Shown: one piece after another, positions 43,017 through 52,606 of the stretch
How positions within the stretch are numbered: position 1 is the first letter of the stretch
Layout: each line of letters opens with the position of its first letter
Assembly (NCBI GenBank): GCA_947627695.1
Contig: CANQXF010000004.1
Location: forward strand, 119,398 to 183,397
Length of the DNA stretch: 64,000 bases
Reading direction: 5' to 3'
Origin: an uncultured Ruminiclostridium sp.
GTDB taxonomy: Bacteria > Bacillota > Clostridia > Oscillospirales > Ruminococcaceae
Translations under genes and position numbers: made by a program
The notes under the pieces: model-generated
Seen by the model: the letters and a program-made list of their open reading frames with translations, nothing else
Told to the model about the DNA's origin: nothing
Databases searched by the model: none

Positions 43017-44660
43017 TCAGCTTTGCTGATTTTTGAATTCATCATACGTCATACTTGCATTAGTAAACGTCTTGTTATTTTTCTTGCATAGCTTCATAAC
43101 AGCCTCCGCCTGCTCCATAGCCTCGTCGAATTTTCCGTCTGCGCCCATTACTGCGGAGGAGGAAGCGCAGAGATTTACGTTGATCATTTTTCCGTCAATG
43201 TTCACAGGTGCGGCAAAGTGGCGCATAACCTTATCTATCTGCGCACGGGGAGTGTCAACCTCCGTCACCTTGAGCATAACCACCGCAAAGGTGTCGTTGT
43301 CCATTCTGCCAACCTTGCAAAGCCCCTTCTGATTTTCCCACAGAGTAGTGACAAGGAACATCAGCACCCCGTCGCCCACCTCAAAGCCGTACTCGTTGTT
43401 GATAAGGCGGAAGCCGTTTATGTCAAACAGCACCACGCACCGCTTGCTGTCGCCGATGGCGGGATTTTCAAATTCCTTGGACAGCGCCGTGCGAAGCATA
43501 GCTCCTGTAAGACCGTCGGTATGCGTGTGGAAAAGCTGGAACGCCTCCCGCTTTTTCGTTTCGTTGATGTTGGTTATCCTGCCTATTACCTTCTTCACGC
43601 TTCCGCCCGAATCGGAAAGCACCTGCACCTGATGCTCCACCCAGATGTATTCTCCCGCGCTGTCCTTTATGCGGTATTCGTAGGTCATCTTTTTGGAGGG
43701 AAGCACCATCATATGATTGTAGTTGAAGAAGCGGTCCACAAAGCCCTCTCTGTAATCAGGGTGAATGTTGTCCCAGTAAGAGCGCCGCTGTCCGTCAAAG
43801 TCCGACATATCCTCAATTCCGAAGGTCTCCTTTGACGCCTGGGGATTAAGGCTGGTGAGCTTGTTTTCGGGAACGTCAACTTCATAAATCATATCCTGGT
43901 CGGTGCGCAGCAGGAAGGCTGATTTTATCTTTTCCGCCGCAAGCTGTTCGGACAGGGATACCCTCGTTTCAATATCACGGATAAGCCCTGCTACAAGCAC
44001 CTCTCCCGTGCCCTCCTGCAAAACGCTGCGCCCCTTTATCCTGACTCTCACCGATTGCAGGGGAGAAAGCTCCAGCACGCCCGCAAAGCTGAACTGCGTT
44101 CCAACGTGGCGAAGCACCTCTTTTACCATTTTGCCCAGCTCTATCCTTGTGGGGAGGGAAAGCAGGTCCCTTATATCCTTTGCGCTGTCCAGAAGCGTTT
44201 CGCCGTAGGTGCGCTTCCAGTATTCGCTGTACGTCACACGGCAGCCGTTTTCAGAAAGCTGCCAGAAAATGTCGTGGGAAAGCTCGGTGAAGCAGCGTGA
44301 CACCGCCGCCCTGTCGTTGAACCGATAAGCCACCGCCGTCTGAGTGCATATCCATTCCGCTATCTGGTCGGGGGAAGGCTCTCCGTCGCTGAGGCGCTTC
44401 AGGGCGTTCACGTCCTCGGGTGCAAAGGAGGAAAGTATCTTGTCAAACGCCTTTTCATAGCGCTTTTGCTGTCTGAGATAAAATATGATGAACGCCGCCG
44501 CCGCAATTCCGCACAAAACCAGCATTATGGGAACGAACCACCACAGCACGCTCATATCCGCCTTGCTGAAAATTATCGTTCCCGCCGTGCCGCAGCATAC
44601 CACTGCAAAGAACAGCACCATAACGATCGCAGCGTTTATCAGCTTTAACTTGTTTCTCAT
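43017..44660 (-). CDS. Membrane PAS-GGDEF protein with degenerate GGDEF motif
   Basis: This 547-aa protein has two N-terminal helices (about residues 7-28 and 38-62), a cytoplasmic linker of ~190 aa, a PAS-like region (about 255-375, ending VKKVIGRITNINETKKRE) and a GGDEF-type domain (~385-530). The signature position reads GRMDNDTFAVV where active cyclases have GR(x)GGDEF, so diguanylate cyclase activity is unlikely. It keeps the family's HTHTDGLTGAMLR opening and LFDINGFRLINNEYG substrate loop. It could act as a GTP or c-di-GMP sensor. An RBS (AAAGGAAAGG) precedes the ATG. Confidence 0.82.
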   Translation of the reverse strand: MRNKLKLINAAIVMVLFFAVVCCGTAGTIIFSKADMSVLWWFVPIMLVLCGIAAAAFIIFYLRQQKRYEKAFDKILSSFAPEDVNALKRLSDGEPSPDQIAEWICTQTAVAYRFNDRAAVSRCFTELSHDIFWQLSENGCRVTYSEYWKRTYGETLLDSAKDIRDLLSLPTRIELGKMVKEVLRHVGTQFSFAGVLELSPLQSVRVRIKGRSVLQEGTGEVLVAGLIRDIETRVSLSEQLAAEKIKSAFLLRTDQDMIYEVDVPENKLTSLNPQASKETFGIEDMSDFDGQRRSYWDNIHPDYREGFVDRFFNYNHMMVLPSKKMTYEYRIKDSAGEYIWVEHQVQVLSDSGGSVKKVIGRITNINETKKREAFQLFHTHTDGLTGAMLRTALSKEFENPAIGDSKRCVVLFDINGFRLINNEYGFEVGDGVLMFLVTTLWENQKGLCKVGRMDNDTFAVVMLKVTEVDTPRAQIDKVMRHFAAPVNIDGKMINVNLCASSSAVMGADGKFDEAMEQAEAVMKLCKKNNKTFTNASMTYDEFKNQQS

Positions 44661-44693
44661 ATAAAAACCTTTCCTTTCCGACTTGCGGGGAAT

Positions 44694-47600
44694 TTATTCC
44701 ACCGATTTCAGCGCCTCTATCATATCTATCCTTTTCAGCCGCCTGTGCATATACAGCGTTACTATCAGGCTGAACAGCAGGGTCATTGCGGCGGAAATAA
44801 AGTAGCTCAGCACACTTATGTCCCGCCCGAACATCACAAGGTCAATTTCCGCCGTCTGAATGATGAACTTTGCAAGGAACGTCCCGCCGAACAGCCCCGC
44901 CGCTATTCCCATAAGAGTAAGTATGAGATTTTCACGGAAAATATAGCCGTCCACCTCTTTGTCGTAAAAGCCCATTACCTTCAGCGTAGCTATTTCCCTT
45001 ATCCTCTCGGTGATATTTATGTTCGTGAGATTGTACAGCACCACGAACGCCAACGCCCCTGCGCTGACTATCAGTATAAGGATTACCGAGTCCAAGGCCT
45101 CCATCATCTTTGTCATAGTGGTCATAAGGCTGTCCTTGTAGCTGACGGTAAGCACCTTTCCGCTTTCCAGCAGAGTCCCCGCAAGCTCGTCCTCCGACTG
45201 ACCTCCTGTGCTGAAAGCGAACATATTGTATTCGGGAGCTTCACCGAACAAATCCTTGTACATCTCCTCCGTCATATAGACGTAGTGCTGGGGATAATTT
45301 TCCACACATTCGCCTACCATTACGGTATGAATATCCGTTTCGTCGCTGTAAAGCTGAACCTCATCTCCCGCCCTTATCCCAAGGAGCAGGGAGCTTTTTT
45401 CGTCTATCAGGATATTTTCCCGTTCAATGGAAAATTCCTCATGCGTGTTTCTGTCACGGAAAAGATAGTATTTTCCGAATTTTTCCGTATCCCTCGGCAC
45501 TATCAGATAAGCGGTGACGTTTTTCCCGTTATAGGAAACGGTGACGCTTTTCTGGAAGTACACCGCACCGTCCCCGCCGTTTTTGGTGAGAATGTTGGTT
45601 ATCTCCTTTTCGTTTTCCTCTCCGCTTTCAAATGCCAATAATCCGTCGTAAAACGTGAGCTGAGAAAACTGCTTTTCCACAATGTCGCTGATAGAATCCT
45701 TCAGCGCAAAGCCTGTCAGTGTCAGCGCCGTACAGCCCGCTATCCCCACAACGGTCATCAACATTCTTCTCTTGTATCTGAAAAGGTTGCGGGCGGTGAC
45801 TTTTCCGTTGAAGCTCACTTTTTTCCAGAAGGGCAGCTTGTCAAGGAATATCATCTTTCCCGCCTTAGGCGCTTTCGGGCGCATAAGCTGTGCGGGACAT
45901 TCCGCCAATGCGCTTTTACAGCAGGCGAAAACGGTAAGAGCGACCGCCGCCGCAGATACCGCCAGGCAAACCGCAGTCAGCGCCCAGTCCATAGGAATGA
46001 CCATTGCGGGCATCGTGTAAAGCATACCGTAAGCGGTGATTATCGCAAAGGGGAACAGCTTTTGCCCGAATGCGGCCCCCGCCAGCGCTCCCGCAATAGT
46101 TGCGGTGAGAGCGTAAAACATATATTTGAAAATTACCTGTCCGCTGGTATAACCAAGCGCTTTCAGCGTTCCTATCTGTGAGCGCTGTTCCTCCACCATT
46201 CGTGTCATAGTGGTAAGGCACACCAGCGCCGCCACCAGAATGAAAAACACAGGGAACACGGAGGCGATGTTGTTTATCCTCTCGGCATTTTCGCCGTATT
46301 CGGAGTAGCCGGGATTGCCGCTTCTGCCGAAAACGTACCAGCTTGGCGGCTCTAAATCATCTATTTCCGCTTTTGCGTCCTCTATCTCCTGCTGAGCGTC
46401 CGCTAATTCCTTTTCAGCGTCCGCCTTGCCCTTTTCATATTCCTTTACCCCGTCCTCATACTCTTTTCTGCTGTCGGAAAGGGTCTTTTCCGCTTCCTCA
46501 AGCTCCTTTACTCCCTGATTATAGGCTTCCAGTCCCTCGTTATACTGTTCTTCTCCCTCTTCAAGCTGCGCAAGGCTGTCGTTGAGCTTTGCACGCCCCT
46601 CCATTTCCTGCTCAAGCAAAGTCAGCTTTCCTGAGTAAAGCTGTATCCTGCCGCTGTCAAGCTGTCTGCGGGAGGAATCGAGGGTCTCCTTTGCGCTGTC
46701 TAATTCCGCCTTTGAGCTTTCAAGAAGCGCTGCGGTCTCGTCCAGCTTTATCTTTGCCTCTGTAAGCTGGGCTATCTGCTCCTTCGTTTCCTCGTCAAGT
46801 CCTATAAGGGAATCTATGTATTCGATGACTTCGGGGGGAAGCTCGCCCTCCTGCTGTTCGATCCTGTCTGCTACTAAGTAGTATATCTCCACAGCCCGAA
46901 GAATAACTTCATAGTTGGGAGCCTGCTCCTCCAAAGCGGCAACGGCGGCGTCATACTGCGCCTTGCCGTCATTGTATGCGGCAAGCCCGCTTTCGTACTG
47001 CGCCAGTCCCTCCTCATACTGCTTTTCGCCGTCGTCAAGCAGTTTTTCCTGCTTTTCTATCTCGGCTTTTCCGTCGGCTATTCCTTTTTCAAACTGGGCA
47101 AGCCCATTTTCATACTGGGCTCTGCCCTCGTCTAACTGCTTTTTGCTGTCCTCTAAGAGAATGCGGGAATTTTCCAGCTCCGCCTTTCCGTCGGCAAGCT
47201 CCTTTTCTCCGTCCTCTAAGGCTATCCGCCCGTCCTCTAACTTTTCCCACGCCTCGGCAAGCTCCTTATCTGCGTCCGCTTTAGCCTCGTCCAGCTCCTG
47301 CTGTGCGTCGGCTATTTCCTGACGGGCTTCCTCCTTTACCTCCTCAAGGCGCAGATCCTTGCGCTTGTCGCCTGTGGCTTCCAATGCGTCAGTCAGCTTT
47401 TCCTCAATGCTCTCATAGCCGTCGGAATATGCGTTTTCCGCCGCAAGCTCGTCTGCGGTGACGTAAAGCTCGGTATAAGCCTTTGTTTCAAAACATTCCT
47501 CGGGAATATAGATTATTGCGCTGATACTGCCGTTTCCCACGGTGGTGCTGCCCTTTGTGGACTTGTCTATGTAGGTGGGAGAGGTGAATACGCCCGTCAC

Positions 47601-48113
47601 GTCAAATTCAGTGGTATTAAGCGTTTGCGACAGGTCGTCCTCGCCGTCCGCCAGGAGAGTTATGTGTTCCCCCACCTCACGGCTGGCACGAAAGCCCGTG
47701 CCGTCAATGATACATTCGTTTTTTTCCTGCGGGAAACGCCCTTCCGTCAGGGAAAGACGGTTCACCTCGTTGCTCTCGCCGTACGCTTTCAGCGACATCA
47801 CCCTCGCCGTTTCCTCCGTTTCGTCGGAGGCGATGAGAACGTCGGTGAAATAGGCGGGATAAACGGTTATCCCCTCAATGCCCTCCAGCGCCTCCACGTC
47901 CTTGTCTGAAAATCCAAGCGTGGACACCAGGCGGAAGTGGGACAGGTTGGTTTCTTTATAATAGCTGTCGGCGGTCACCTTCATATCGGGGGAGGAAACC
48001 TTTACCCCCGCAAAGAACGCTATACCGATAGCCACAATGCAGAATATGGAGAGAAAGCGGCTTTTCGTCCTGAATATCTCAGTCACCGCATTCTTTCTCA
48101 GTGCGCTTTTCAC
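44694..48113 (-). CDS. MacB-type FtsX permease with very long extracytoplasmic coiled coil
   Basis: This 1139-aa permease has a first helix near 18-38, an extracytoplasmic domain to ~240, a charged helical region from ~245 to ~610, three helices (~625-740), a second outside domain (~800-985) and three closing helices, with KVMGFYDKEVDGYIFRENLILTLMGIAAGLFGG as FtsX hallmark. The long region is packed with short repeats such as YEEGLAQYESGLAAYNDGKAQYDAA and KELADGKAELENSRILLEDSKKQLDEG and should form a long coiled rod outside the membrane. It pairs with the ATPase at 48150. This layout is common in Firmicutes, but the substrate is not known. Confidence 0.9.
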   Translation of the reverse strand: MKSALRKNAVTEIFRTKSRFLSIFCIVAIGIAFFAGVKVSSPDMKVTADSYYKETNLSHFRLVSTLGFSDKDVEALEGIEGITVYPAYFTDVLIASDETEETARVMSLKAYGESNEVNRLSLTEGRFPQEKNECIIDGTGFRASREVGEHITLLADGEDDLSQTLNTTEFDVTGVFTSPTYIDKSTKGSTTVGNGSISAIIYIPEECFETKAYTELYVTADELAAENAYSDGYESIEEKLTDALEATGDKRKDLRLEEVKEEARQEIADAQQELDEAKADADKELAEAWEKLEDGRIALEDGEKELADGKAELENSRILLEDSKKQLDEGRAQYENGLAQFEKGIADGKAEIEKQEKLLDDGEKQYEEGLAQYESGLAAYNDGKAQYDAAVAALEEQAPNYEVILRAVEIYYLVADRIEQQEGELPPEVIEYIDSLIGLDEETKEQIAQLTEAKIKLDETAALLESSKAELDSAKETLDSSRRQLDSGRIQLYSGKLTLLEQEMEGRAKLNDSLAQLEEGEEQYNEGLEAYNQGVKELEEAEKTLSDSRKEYEDGVKEYEKGKADAEKELADAQQEIEDAKAEIDDLEPPSWYVFGRSGNPGYSEYGENAERINNIASVFPVFFILVAALVCLTTMTRMVEEQRSQIGTLKALGYTSGQVIFKYMFYALTATIAGALAGAAFGQKLFPFAIITAYGMLYTMPAMVIPMDWALTAVCLAVSAAAVALTVFACCKSALAECPAQLMRPKAPKAGKMIFLDKLPFWKKVSFNGKVTARNLFRYKRRMLMTVVGIAGCTALTLTGFALKDSISDIVEKQFSQLTFYDGLLAFESGEENEKEITNILTKNGGDGAVYFQKSVTVSYNGKNVTAYLIVPRDTEKFGKYYLFRDRNTHEEFSIERENILIDEKSSLLLGIRAGDEVQLYSDETDIHTVMVGECVENYPQHYVYMTEEMYKDLFGEAPEYNMFAFSTGGQSEDELAGTLLESGKVLTVSYKDSLMTTMTKMMEALDSVILILIVSAGALAFVVLYNLTNINITERIREIATLKVMGFYDKEVDGYIFRENLILTLMGIAAGLFGGTFLAKFIIQTAEIDLVMFGRDISVLSYFISAAMTLLFSLIVTLYMHRRLKRIDMIEALKSVE

Positions 48114-48149
48114 ATCATACCCCCCTTTTCCGTGAAATTTTCAGAAAAA

Positions 48150-48851
48150 TCACCATTCTATGTTTTCCACGGGAGTGGGATCTTTGTTTATGTCAATGCT
48201 GCCCACCCTGCTGTTGCGCAGGTGTATCACCTTGTCCGCCATAGGGGCGAGGGCGGAGTTGTGGGTAACGATTATAACGGTCATTCCGTTTTTGCGGCAG
48301 GTATCCTGCAATAATTTCAGTATCAGCTTTCCCGTATTGTAGTCAAGCGCGCCCGTAGGCTCGTCGCACAGGAGCAGCTTCGGCTTTTTCGCCAGCGCCC
48401 TTGCGATAGCCACACGCTGCTGCTCGCCGCCCGAGAGCTGAGAGGGGAAGTTGTTCAGCCTTTCGCCCAGCCCCACCTGCTCCAGTATCTCCGTTGCGGG
48501 GATAAAGTCGTCGCAGGTCTGCGCCGCCAGCTCCACATTTTCCTTGGCGGTAAGATTGGGGATAAGGTTGTAGAACTGGAAAACGAAGCCTATCTCGTTC
48601 CTGCGGTAGCTGATAAGCTGTTTTCTGTCATAGGCGGCAACGTTGCTCCCGTCAACGGAGATAACTCCCCCGTCGGCAGTGTCCATTCCCCCCAGCAGGT
48701 TCAGCACCGTGGTCTTCCCCGACCCTGACGGTCCCAGGATTATGGCAAGCTCGCCCTTTTCTATCTGAAATTCAATGCTGTCGGCGGCGGAAATGGTTAT
48801 CTCCCCCACCTTATAGCGCTTGCAGACATCTTTAAGTTCAACAAAGCTCAT
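48150..48851 (-). CDS. ABC transporter ATP-binding protein, LolD/MacB type
   Basis: This 233-aa ATPase has Walker [11 protein letters not shown]-loop [21 protein letters not shown], signature [20 protein letters not shown] and Walker [13 protein letters not shown]. It lies 36 bases upstream of the long permease, same strand, as first gene of the pair. It is divergent from 49030, with the two 5' ends 179 bases apart. A usual -35/-10 pair for this gene was not convincing. Confidence 0.92.
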   Translation of the reverse strand: MSFVELKDVCKRYKVGEITISAADSIEFQIEKGELAIILGPSGSGKTTVLNLLGGMDTADGGVISVDGSNVAAYDRKQLISYRRNEIGFVFQFYNLIPNLTAKENVELAAQTCDDFIPATEILEQVGLGERLNNFPSQLSGGEQQRVAIARALAKKPKLLLCDEPTGALDYNTGKLILKLLQDTCRKNGMTVIIVTHNSALAPMADKVIHLRNSRVGSIDINKDPTPVENIEW

Positions 48852-48970
48852 ACGTCGACCTTTCTATTCCTCAACACATTTATATGTAAATTTCTATCTG
48901 TAAAATATGAACAATATACCAATGTACAGTATAACATATTTGAGCAAAAAAAGCAATATTGAAATAGTCC

Positions 48971-48999
48971 TTGTTTTTTCCCGCAAAAAATGTTATAAT
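48971..48999 (+). promoter_or_regulatory. Promoter of the membrane protein gene at 49030
   Basis: TTGTTT, a 17-base spacer and TATAAT, 30 bases before the ATG. Confidence 0.68.
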
Positions 49000-49029
49000 A
49001 AGAAAAATAAATTTCAAGAGGACGTTCAG

Positions 49030-49581
49030 ATGGATTATTACAACGAGCAACTGATAACAAAAAAGACCGACGGCAGGGACATTCTGCTGAGGGTTTTGAT
49101 AGGACTGGCGACTGTGGCGGTGCTGGCTCTGATAGTCATAGGACTTATTATGTTCAACTTCCTGCCGCTGATAGTTATTGCGGCGGGCGCGCTGTACCTT
49201 TCCTACCTGCTTTTCACGGGGACGTTTACTGAATACGAATATATCGTCACCAACAACGACCTTGACATAGACAAGATAAGCGGCAGGCGCAAGCGCAAGC
49301 GCCTTATCACCGTAAAGCTGAACACCGTCACCCAATGGGGGGAATATAACGGCGGAGAGGGAAGCGGCGTTGACGCTACCGTTATGGCAAGCGACGCGTC
49401 GGGTTACAACGCCTGGTATCTTTTAGCGGAAACGGAAAAATACGGCAAGGTAATGGTAATTTTCACTCCAAATGAAGAAACGGTCTACAACATAAATCAC
49501 GGCGTTCCCTTTGCCGCCAAGAAAAAGCTGGCGGAAAGGAATGAGGACGGCGAAGAGGAAAGCGACGAAACGGCGGAATGA
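49030..49581 (+). CDS. Two-helix membrane protein, DUF6106-like
   Basis: This 183-aa protein resembles a small family (DUF6106-like) of unknown function. It has a short cytoplasmic N-terminus (MDYYNEQLITKKTDGRD), two helices (about residues 19-45 and 47-65), then a cytoplasmic PH-like beta domain (FTEYEYIVTNNDLDIDKISGRRKRKRLITVKLNTV) and a very acidic tail (ERNEDGEEESDETAE). AGAGGA precedes ATG 49030; the ORF-track start at 48907 lies upstream of the promoter. A terminator follows. Confidence 0.68.
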   Translation: MDYYNEQLITKKTDGRDILLRVLIGLATVAVLALIVIGLIMFNFLPLIVIAAGALYLSYLLFTGTFTEYEYIVTNNDLDIDKISGRRKRKRLITVKLNTVTQWGEYNGGEGSGVDATVMASDASGYNAWYLLAETEKYGKVMVIFTPNEETVYNINHGVPFAAKKKLAERNEDGEEESDETAE

Positions 49582-49592
49582 CTTGCAAAAAA

Positions 49593-49619
49593 TAAAAGCG
49601 GCGGCAACGCCGCTTTTTT
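49593..49619 (+). terminator. Terminator after the DUF6106-like gene
   Basis: AAAAGCGGCG-GCAA-CGCCGCTTTTTTG. Confidence 0.9.
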
Positions 49620-49699
49620 GACTGCTTAAAAATTTTTTCACAAAAATTGACCTGCGGTAATCTTGAAACGTGTTATAAGTGAAAGGGGTGGAAATCGGA

Positions 49700-50164
49700 A
49701 TGGAGAATTTATCAGCCGGCATGATAGAATTCGCCGTGGACACATATTCCGATATGCTGTTCCGTATCTGCTTCGTATCTCTGGGAAACCGTGAAGATGC
49801 GGAAGATGCGGTGCAGGACACCTTCCTTAAATATATACAGAAGGCTCCCGATTTTAACGGCAGTGAGCACGAAAAGGCGTGGCTTATACGGGTGGCGATA
49901 AACAGGTGCAGGGATATCAAGCGTACGCGCCGACCAAAGGTGGATTTTGATTCCCTTGAGGAATACATAGCCGCCCCCGAAAGCAACGAGGCGCTGACCG
50001 CCCTTATGTCTCTGCCCGAAAAATACCGCACCGTGCTGACCCTCAAATGCGTGGAGGGTTACAGCGTCAAGGAGATAGCGGGTATGATCGGAAGGACCGA
50101 GTCCGCTGTGAAAATGCGGCTGAAAAAGGGACGGGAGCTGCTCCGACAGGCTTATGAAGAATGA
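49700..50164 (+). CDS. ECF-type RNA polymerase sigma factor
   Basis: This sigma factor of about 154 aa has region 2 at residues 13-75 (YSDMLFRICFVSLGNREDAEDAVQDTFLKYIQK) and region 4 at ~95-150 (ALMSLPEKYRTVLTLKCVEGYSVKEIAGMIGRTESAVKMRLKKGRELLRQAY). ATG 49700 follows AAAGGGGTGG; the ORF-track GTG start at 49679 would place the ribosome site inside the gene. It precedes a membrane protein with an anti-sigma-like layout by 28 bases. TTGAAACGTG just upstream could be part of an autoregulated ECF promoter, but no convincing pair was found. Confidence 0.9.
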   Translation: MENLSAGMIEFAVDTYSDMLFRICFVSLGNREDAEDAVQDTFLKYIQKAPDFNGSEHEKAWLIRVAINRCRDIKRTRRPKVDFDSLEEYIAAPESNEALTALMSLPEKYRTVLTLKCVEGYSVKEIAGMIGRTESAVKMRLKKGRELLRQAYEE

Positions 50165-50192
50165 CTGTGATTTGTAGAAAGGATCTTTTACA

Positions 50193-52604
50193 ATGGAAGA
50201 AAAATTTCTTAAAAACGCCGTTAAGAATATAAAGCTCTCCCCTGAGAGCAAGGAAAAGATAAAAGCCGCCTGCCTTGACGCAAAGCCCGCGGAGAAAAGG
50301 AAGCTTTCCCTGAAACCTGCGCTGGTCACCGCCTGCGCCTGTCTTGTAGTGGCGGCGGTGGGAGCAGGTGCGGCGGCTCTCATTAACTTCGGCGGAGCTG
50401 ACGTGGTAGTTATGCCCCAGGTAAGCGACACCTCCTCCCCGCTGGTAAACGGCGATCCCTTGCCCGAAAGCAGAATAAACGTCGTTGAGATAGCCTATGA
50501 GGATTGGAGCGCCCTCAGGTCGGACGCAGTCGAAAATGCGGAATTTTACCCCATGACCGAGGTGGAGCTGATGGATTATTACGGCATAAATATTTTTGCG
50601 CAATTTCCCTCAGACCTTGTGGAAAACGTTAAGTCAGGGGAATCCAGAGGCCTTTATAAGGACGCAGACGGGAACGTTGTGGGGGAAAAATGCTCGTACT
50701 GCTACCAGACCCTCACAGGCGAGCGCACTATCACCGTCAGTTTTTCCAAGGACTGCATACAGGACGGGATAAAGAATATGTGGGACGCACCCTCGAAGCT
50801 GTCCTACATCAGCGGTACGCCCGCCGTGATACTCCACACTAAGGAGCAGGACAACGATTATTATGAGATACAGTTCATGCTGGAGAATGTGGGCGTTTGC
50901 ATAGACAGCTACGGCGGAGTTTATCTTGATGAAATGGTGAAAACGGCAGACTCCCTTATTTGCAGGGGCTCTTCTATTTACCCGGACCATATCCGATACC
51001 TGCAAATGTCTATTGCCGAATTTTTTGACGTGAACAGGCGTGAATCTGCGGATATCCGTGATTTTGTCCCTATGACCGAGGAGCAGCTTAAAGAGTATTA
51101 TGTAGTCAACGTGATACCCTCCCTCCCCGACGGAATGAAGGGGGGCTTTGTCTCTGACGTGGGCGTTTTCGAAAACAGCGACGGCAAGATATACAACAGC
51201 GCAAATAAGTATGAGGCTTACAGCGAAACGCAGGATAAGCATGTGGAGCTTTGGGTAAGCAAGGACACCGACGCTTACGGCGACGATATGGAATTTTTGT
51301 CAGGTCACGCCGCCACCATATGGGGTCATACCGTTATGCTCTATAAGGACATAGACGATGAAAACATCAGCGCGGCGCAGTTTTACAACGGCGACGTGTA
51401 TTTTGACCTGATGGTTTCAGGCTTTACCGAAAGCGAGTTGCTGGACATGGTGCGCTCACTGCTGAGGGAGGGCAACGACGGCTTTAGCTACAGCGGCGGA
51501 GAGCCCCTTACCGTAAGCGAACTTTTGCAGATAAAGGAGCAAAAGGGCGAAAATCTCACCCTCGGCGACTTTAAAGGATATAAAGGCGTTGACTTATTAA
51601 CCTCAGGAACTTACAGTGCGGTATGCGACGTGGAGGGAGAATATACGCTTTTTTTGACGGGCTCATCTGAGATTGATCGACTCACCCTTTCTTGCAAAGA
51701 AGACGGCGCAGATATTGACCTGCTGAAAAGCGACTTTGTTACCGTCTGTGACTTTATCTCGGCGCGCACCCCTGAGCTGATGCAGCCGCTTACCGTTTAC
51801 AAGATACTCAGCTTAAAGGCAGCCAAGGGCGAGGACCTTACCTGGAGCGACTTCGGACTGTATCAATGCGAGAATACAGGCTCAGGGCTTTACGTACTGC
51901 AATATGACGTGGAGGGAGAATATACGCTTTTTATAGGCGGCGGCGATAAAAGAGAAAAGCCTGATTATATCGTGCTTGATTACAACATATACGACAGCGC
52001 ATATATCGATCTGCTGCAATACGACTTTGTTACCGTCCGCGACTTGATCTCGGCGCGAACTCCCGACCTGCTCCTGCCCGAGGGCTATGAGGGCGGGGAT
52101 ACCGACCCCGCCGTTCAGCTGCAAAAGGCGCATGACGTAATGGTGCGCTGTGCCGCCGAGGGCGTTTCGACGGATACGATGGTGCAAATGCTATTTGAAA
52201 TTTACTTCCGCAGCGACCGCATAGCGGTATACGCCGACATCGACAGCTTTGCCGCAGGTATTGAGATAACAGGCGGCAGGACCGTTGAATCGGGAATGAT
52301 GGTACGCATTACTGAAGGCGAGGACAGGACAGAGCTTGTCGTCCCCGACGTGAGCGATTATATAGTTTCCGTCGTGAACAACTTCCTTATCAATGAAAAC
52401 ACGGTAGCAGCGCTGAAAACCGCCCTGACAGACGTTATCCCCACCGCAGAAATATCCGTCTTTGTCGACAGCGACGGCGGAATATATGCGGACGACGCCG
52501 ACGCGGTGAGACAGGGGCTTGTGGTTGACGTATGGTGCGGAGAGCATCATTACATAGTCCACACCTCGGAGCTTCCCCTTAACGCGGAAACGGAGGAAGG
52601 CTGA
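50193..52604 (+). CDS. Membrane protein with anti-sigma-like N-terminus and internal repeats
   Basis: This is an 803-aa protein. The cytoplasmic N-terminus (MEEKFLKNAVKNIKLSPESKEKIKAACLD) is short, one helix lies at ~48-72 (PALVTACACLVVAAVGAGAAALINF), and the rest is outside, the layout of anti-sigma factors next to ECF sigmas. Two repeat families are visible. FYPMTEVELMDYYGINIFAQFPSDL recurs as FVPMTEEQLKEYYVVNVIPSLPDGM about 180 residues later. Further on, a unit of ~95 residues (LTVSELLQIKEQKGENLT... DVEGEYTLF ... ISARTPEL) is repeated as LTVYKILSLKAAKGEDLT... DVEGEYTLF ... ISARTPDL. Family not recognised. It probably senses something outside and controls the sigma factor. Confidence 0.7.
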   Translation: MEEKFLKNAVKNIKLSPESKEKIKAACLDAKPAEKRKLSLKPALVTACACLVVAAVGAGAAALINFGGADVVVMPQVSDTSSPLVNGDPLPESRINVVEIAYEDWSALRSDAVENAEFYPMTEVELMDYYGINIFAQFPSDLVENVKSGESRGLYKDADGNVVGEKCSYCYQTLTGERTITVSFSKDCIQDGIKNMWDAPSKLSYISGTPAVILHTKEQDNDYYEIQFMLENVGVCIDSYGGVYLDEMVKTADSLICRGSSIYPDHIRYLQMSIAEFFDVNRRESADIRDFVPMTEEQLKEYYVVNVIPSLPDGMKGGFVSDVGVFENSDGKIYNSANKYEAYSETQDKHVELWVSKDTDAYGDDMEFLSGHAATIWGHTVMLYKDIDDENISAAQFYNGDVYFDLMVSGFTESELLDMVRSLLREGNDGFSYSGGEPLTVSELLQIKEQKGENLTLGDFKGYKGVDLLTSGTYSAVCDVEGEYTLFLTGSSEIDRLTLSCKEDGADIDLLKSDFVTVCDFISARTPELMQPLTVYKILSLKAAKGEDLTWSDFGLYQCENTGSGLYVLQYDVEGEYTLFIGGGDKREKPDYIVLDYNIYDSAYIDLLQYDFVTVRDLISARTPDLLLPEGYEGGDTDPAVQLQKAHDVMVRCAAEGVSTDTMVQMLFEIYFRSDRIAVYADIDSFAAGIEITGGRTVESGMMVRITEGEDRTELVVPDVSDYIVSVVNNFLINENTVAALKTALTDVIPTAEISVFVDSDGGIYADDADAVRQGLVVDVWCGEHHYIVHTSELPLNAETEEG

Positions 52605-52606
52605 AT

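Noticed and set aside
44745-45641. Plus-strand ORF of 298 aa
   Set aside because: Antisense shadow of the FtsX permease; composition rich in His/Tyr/Gln typical of reverse-strand reading.
49630-49690. ECF-type autoregulated promoter upstream of the sigma gene
   Set aside because: TTGAAAC is suggestive, but no matching -10 such as CGTC/CGTA lies at 16-17 bases, and the TTGACC-TATAAG spacing (21 bases) is too long.
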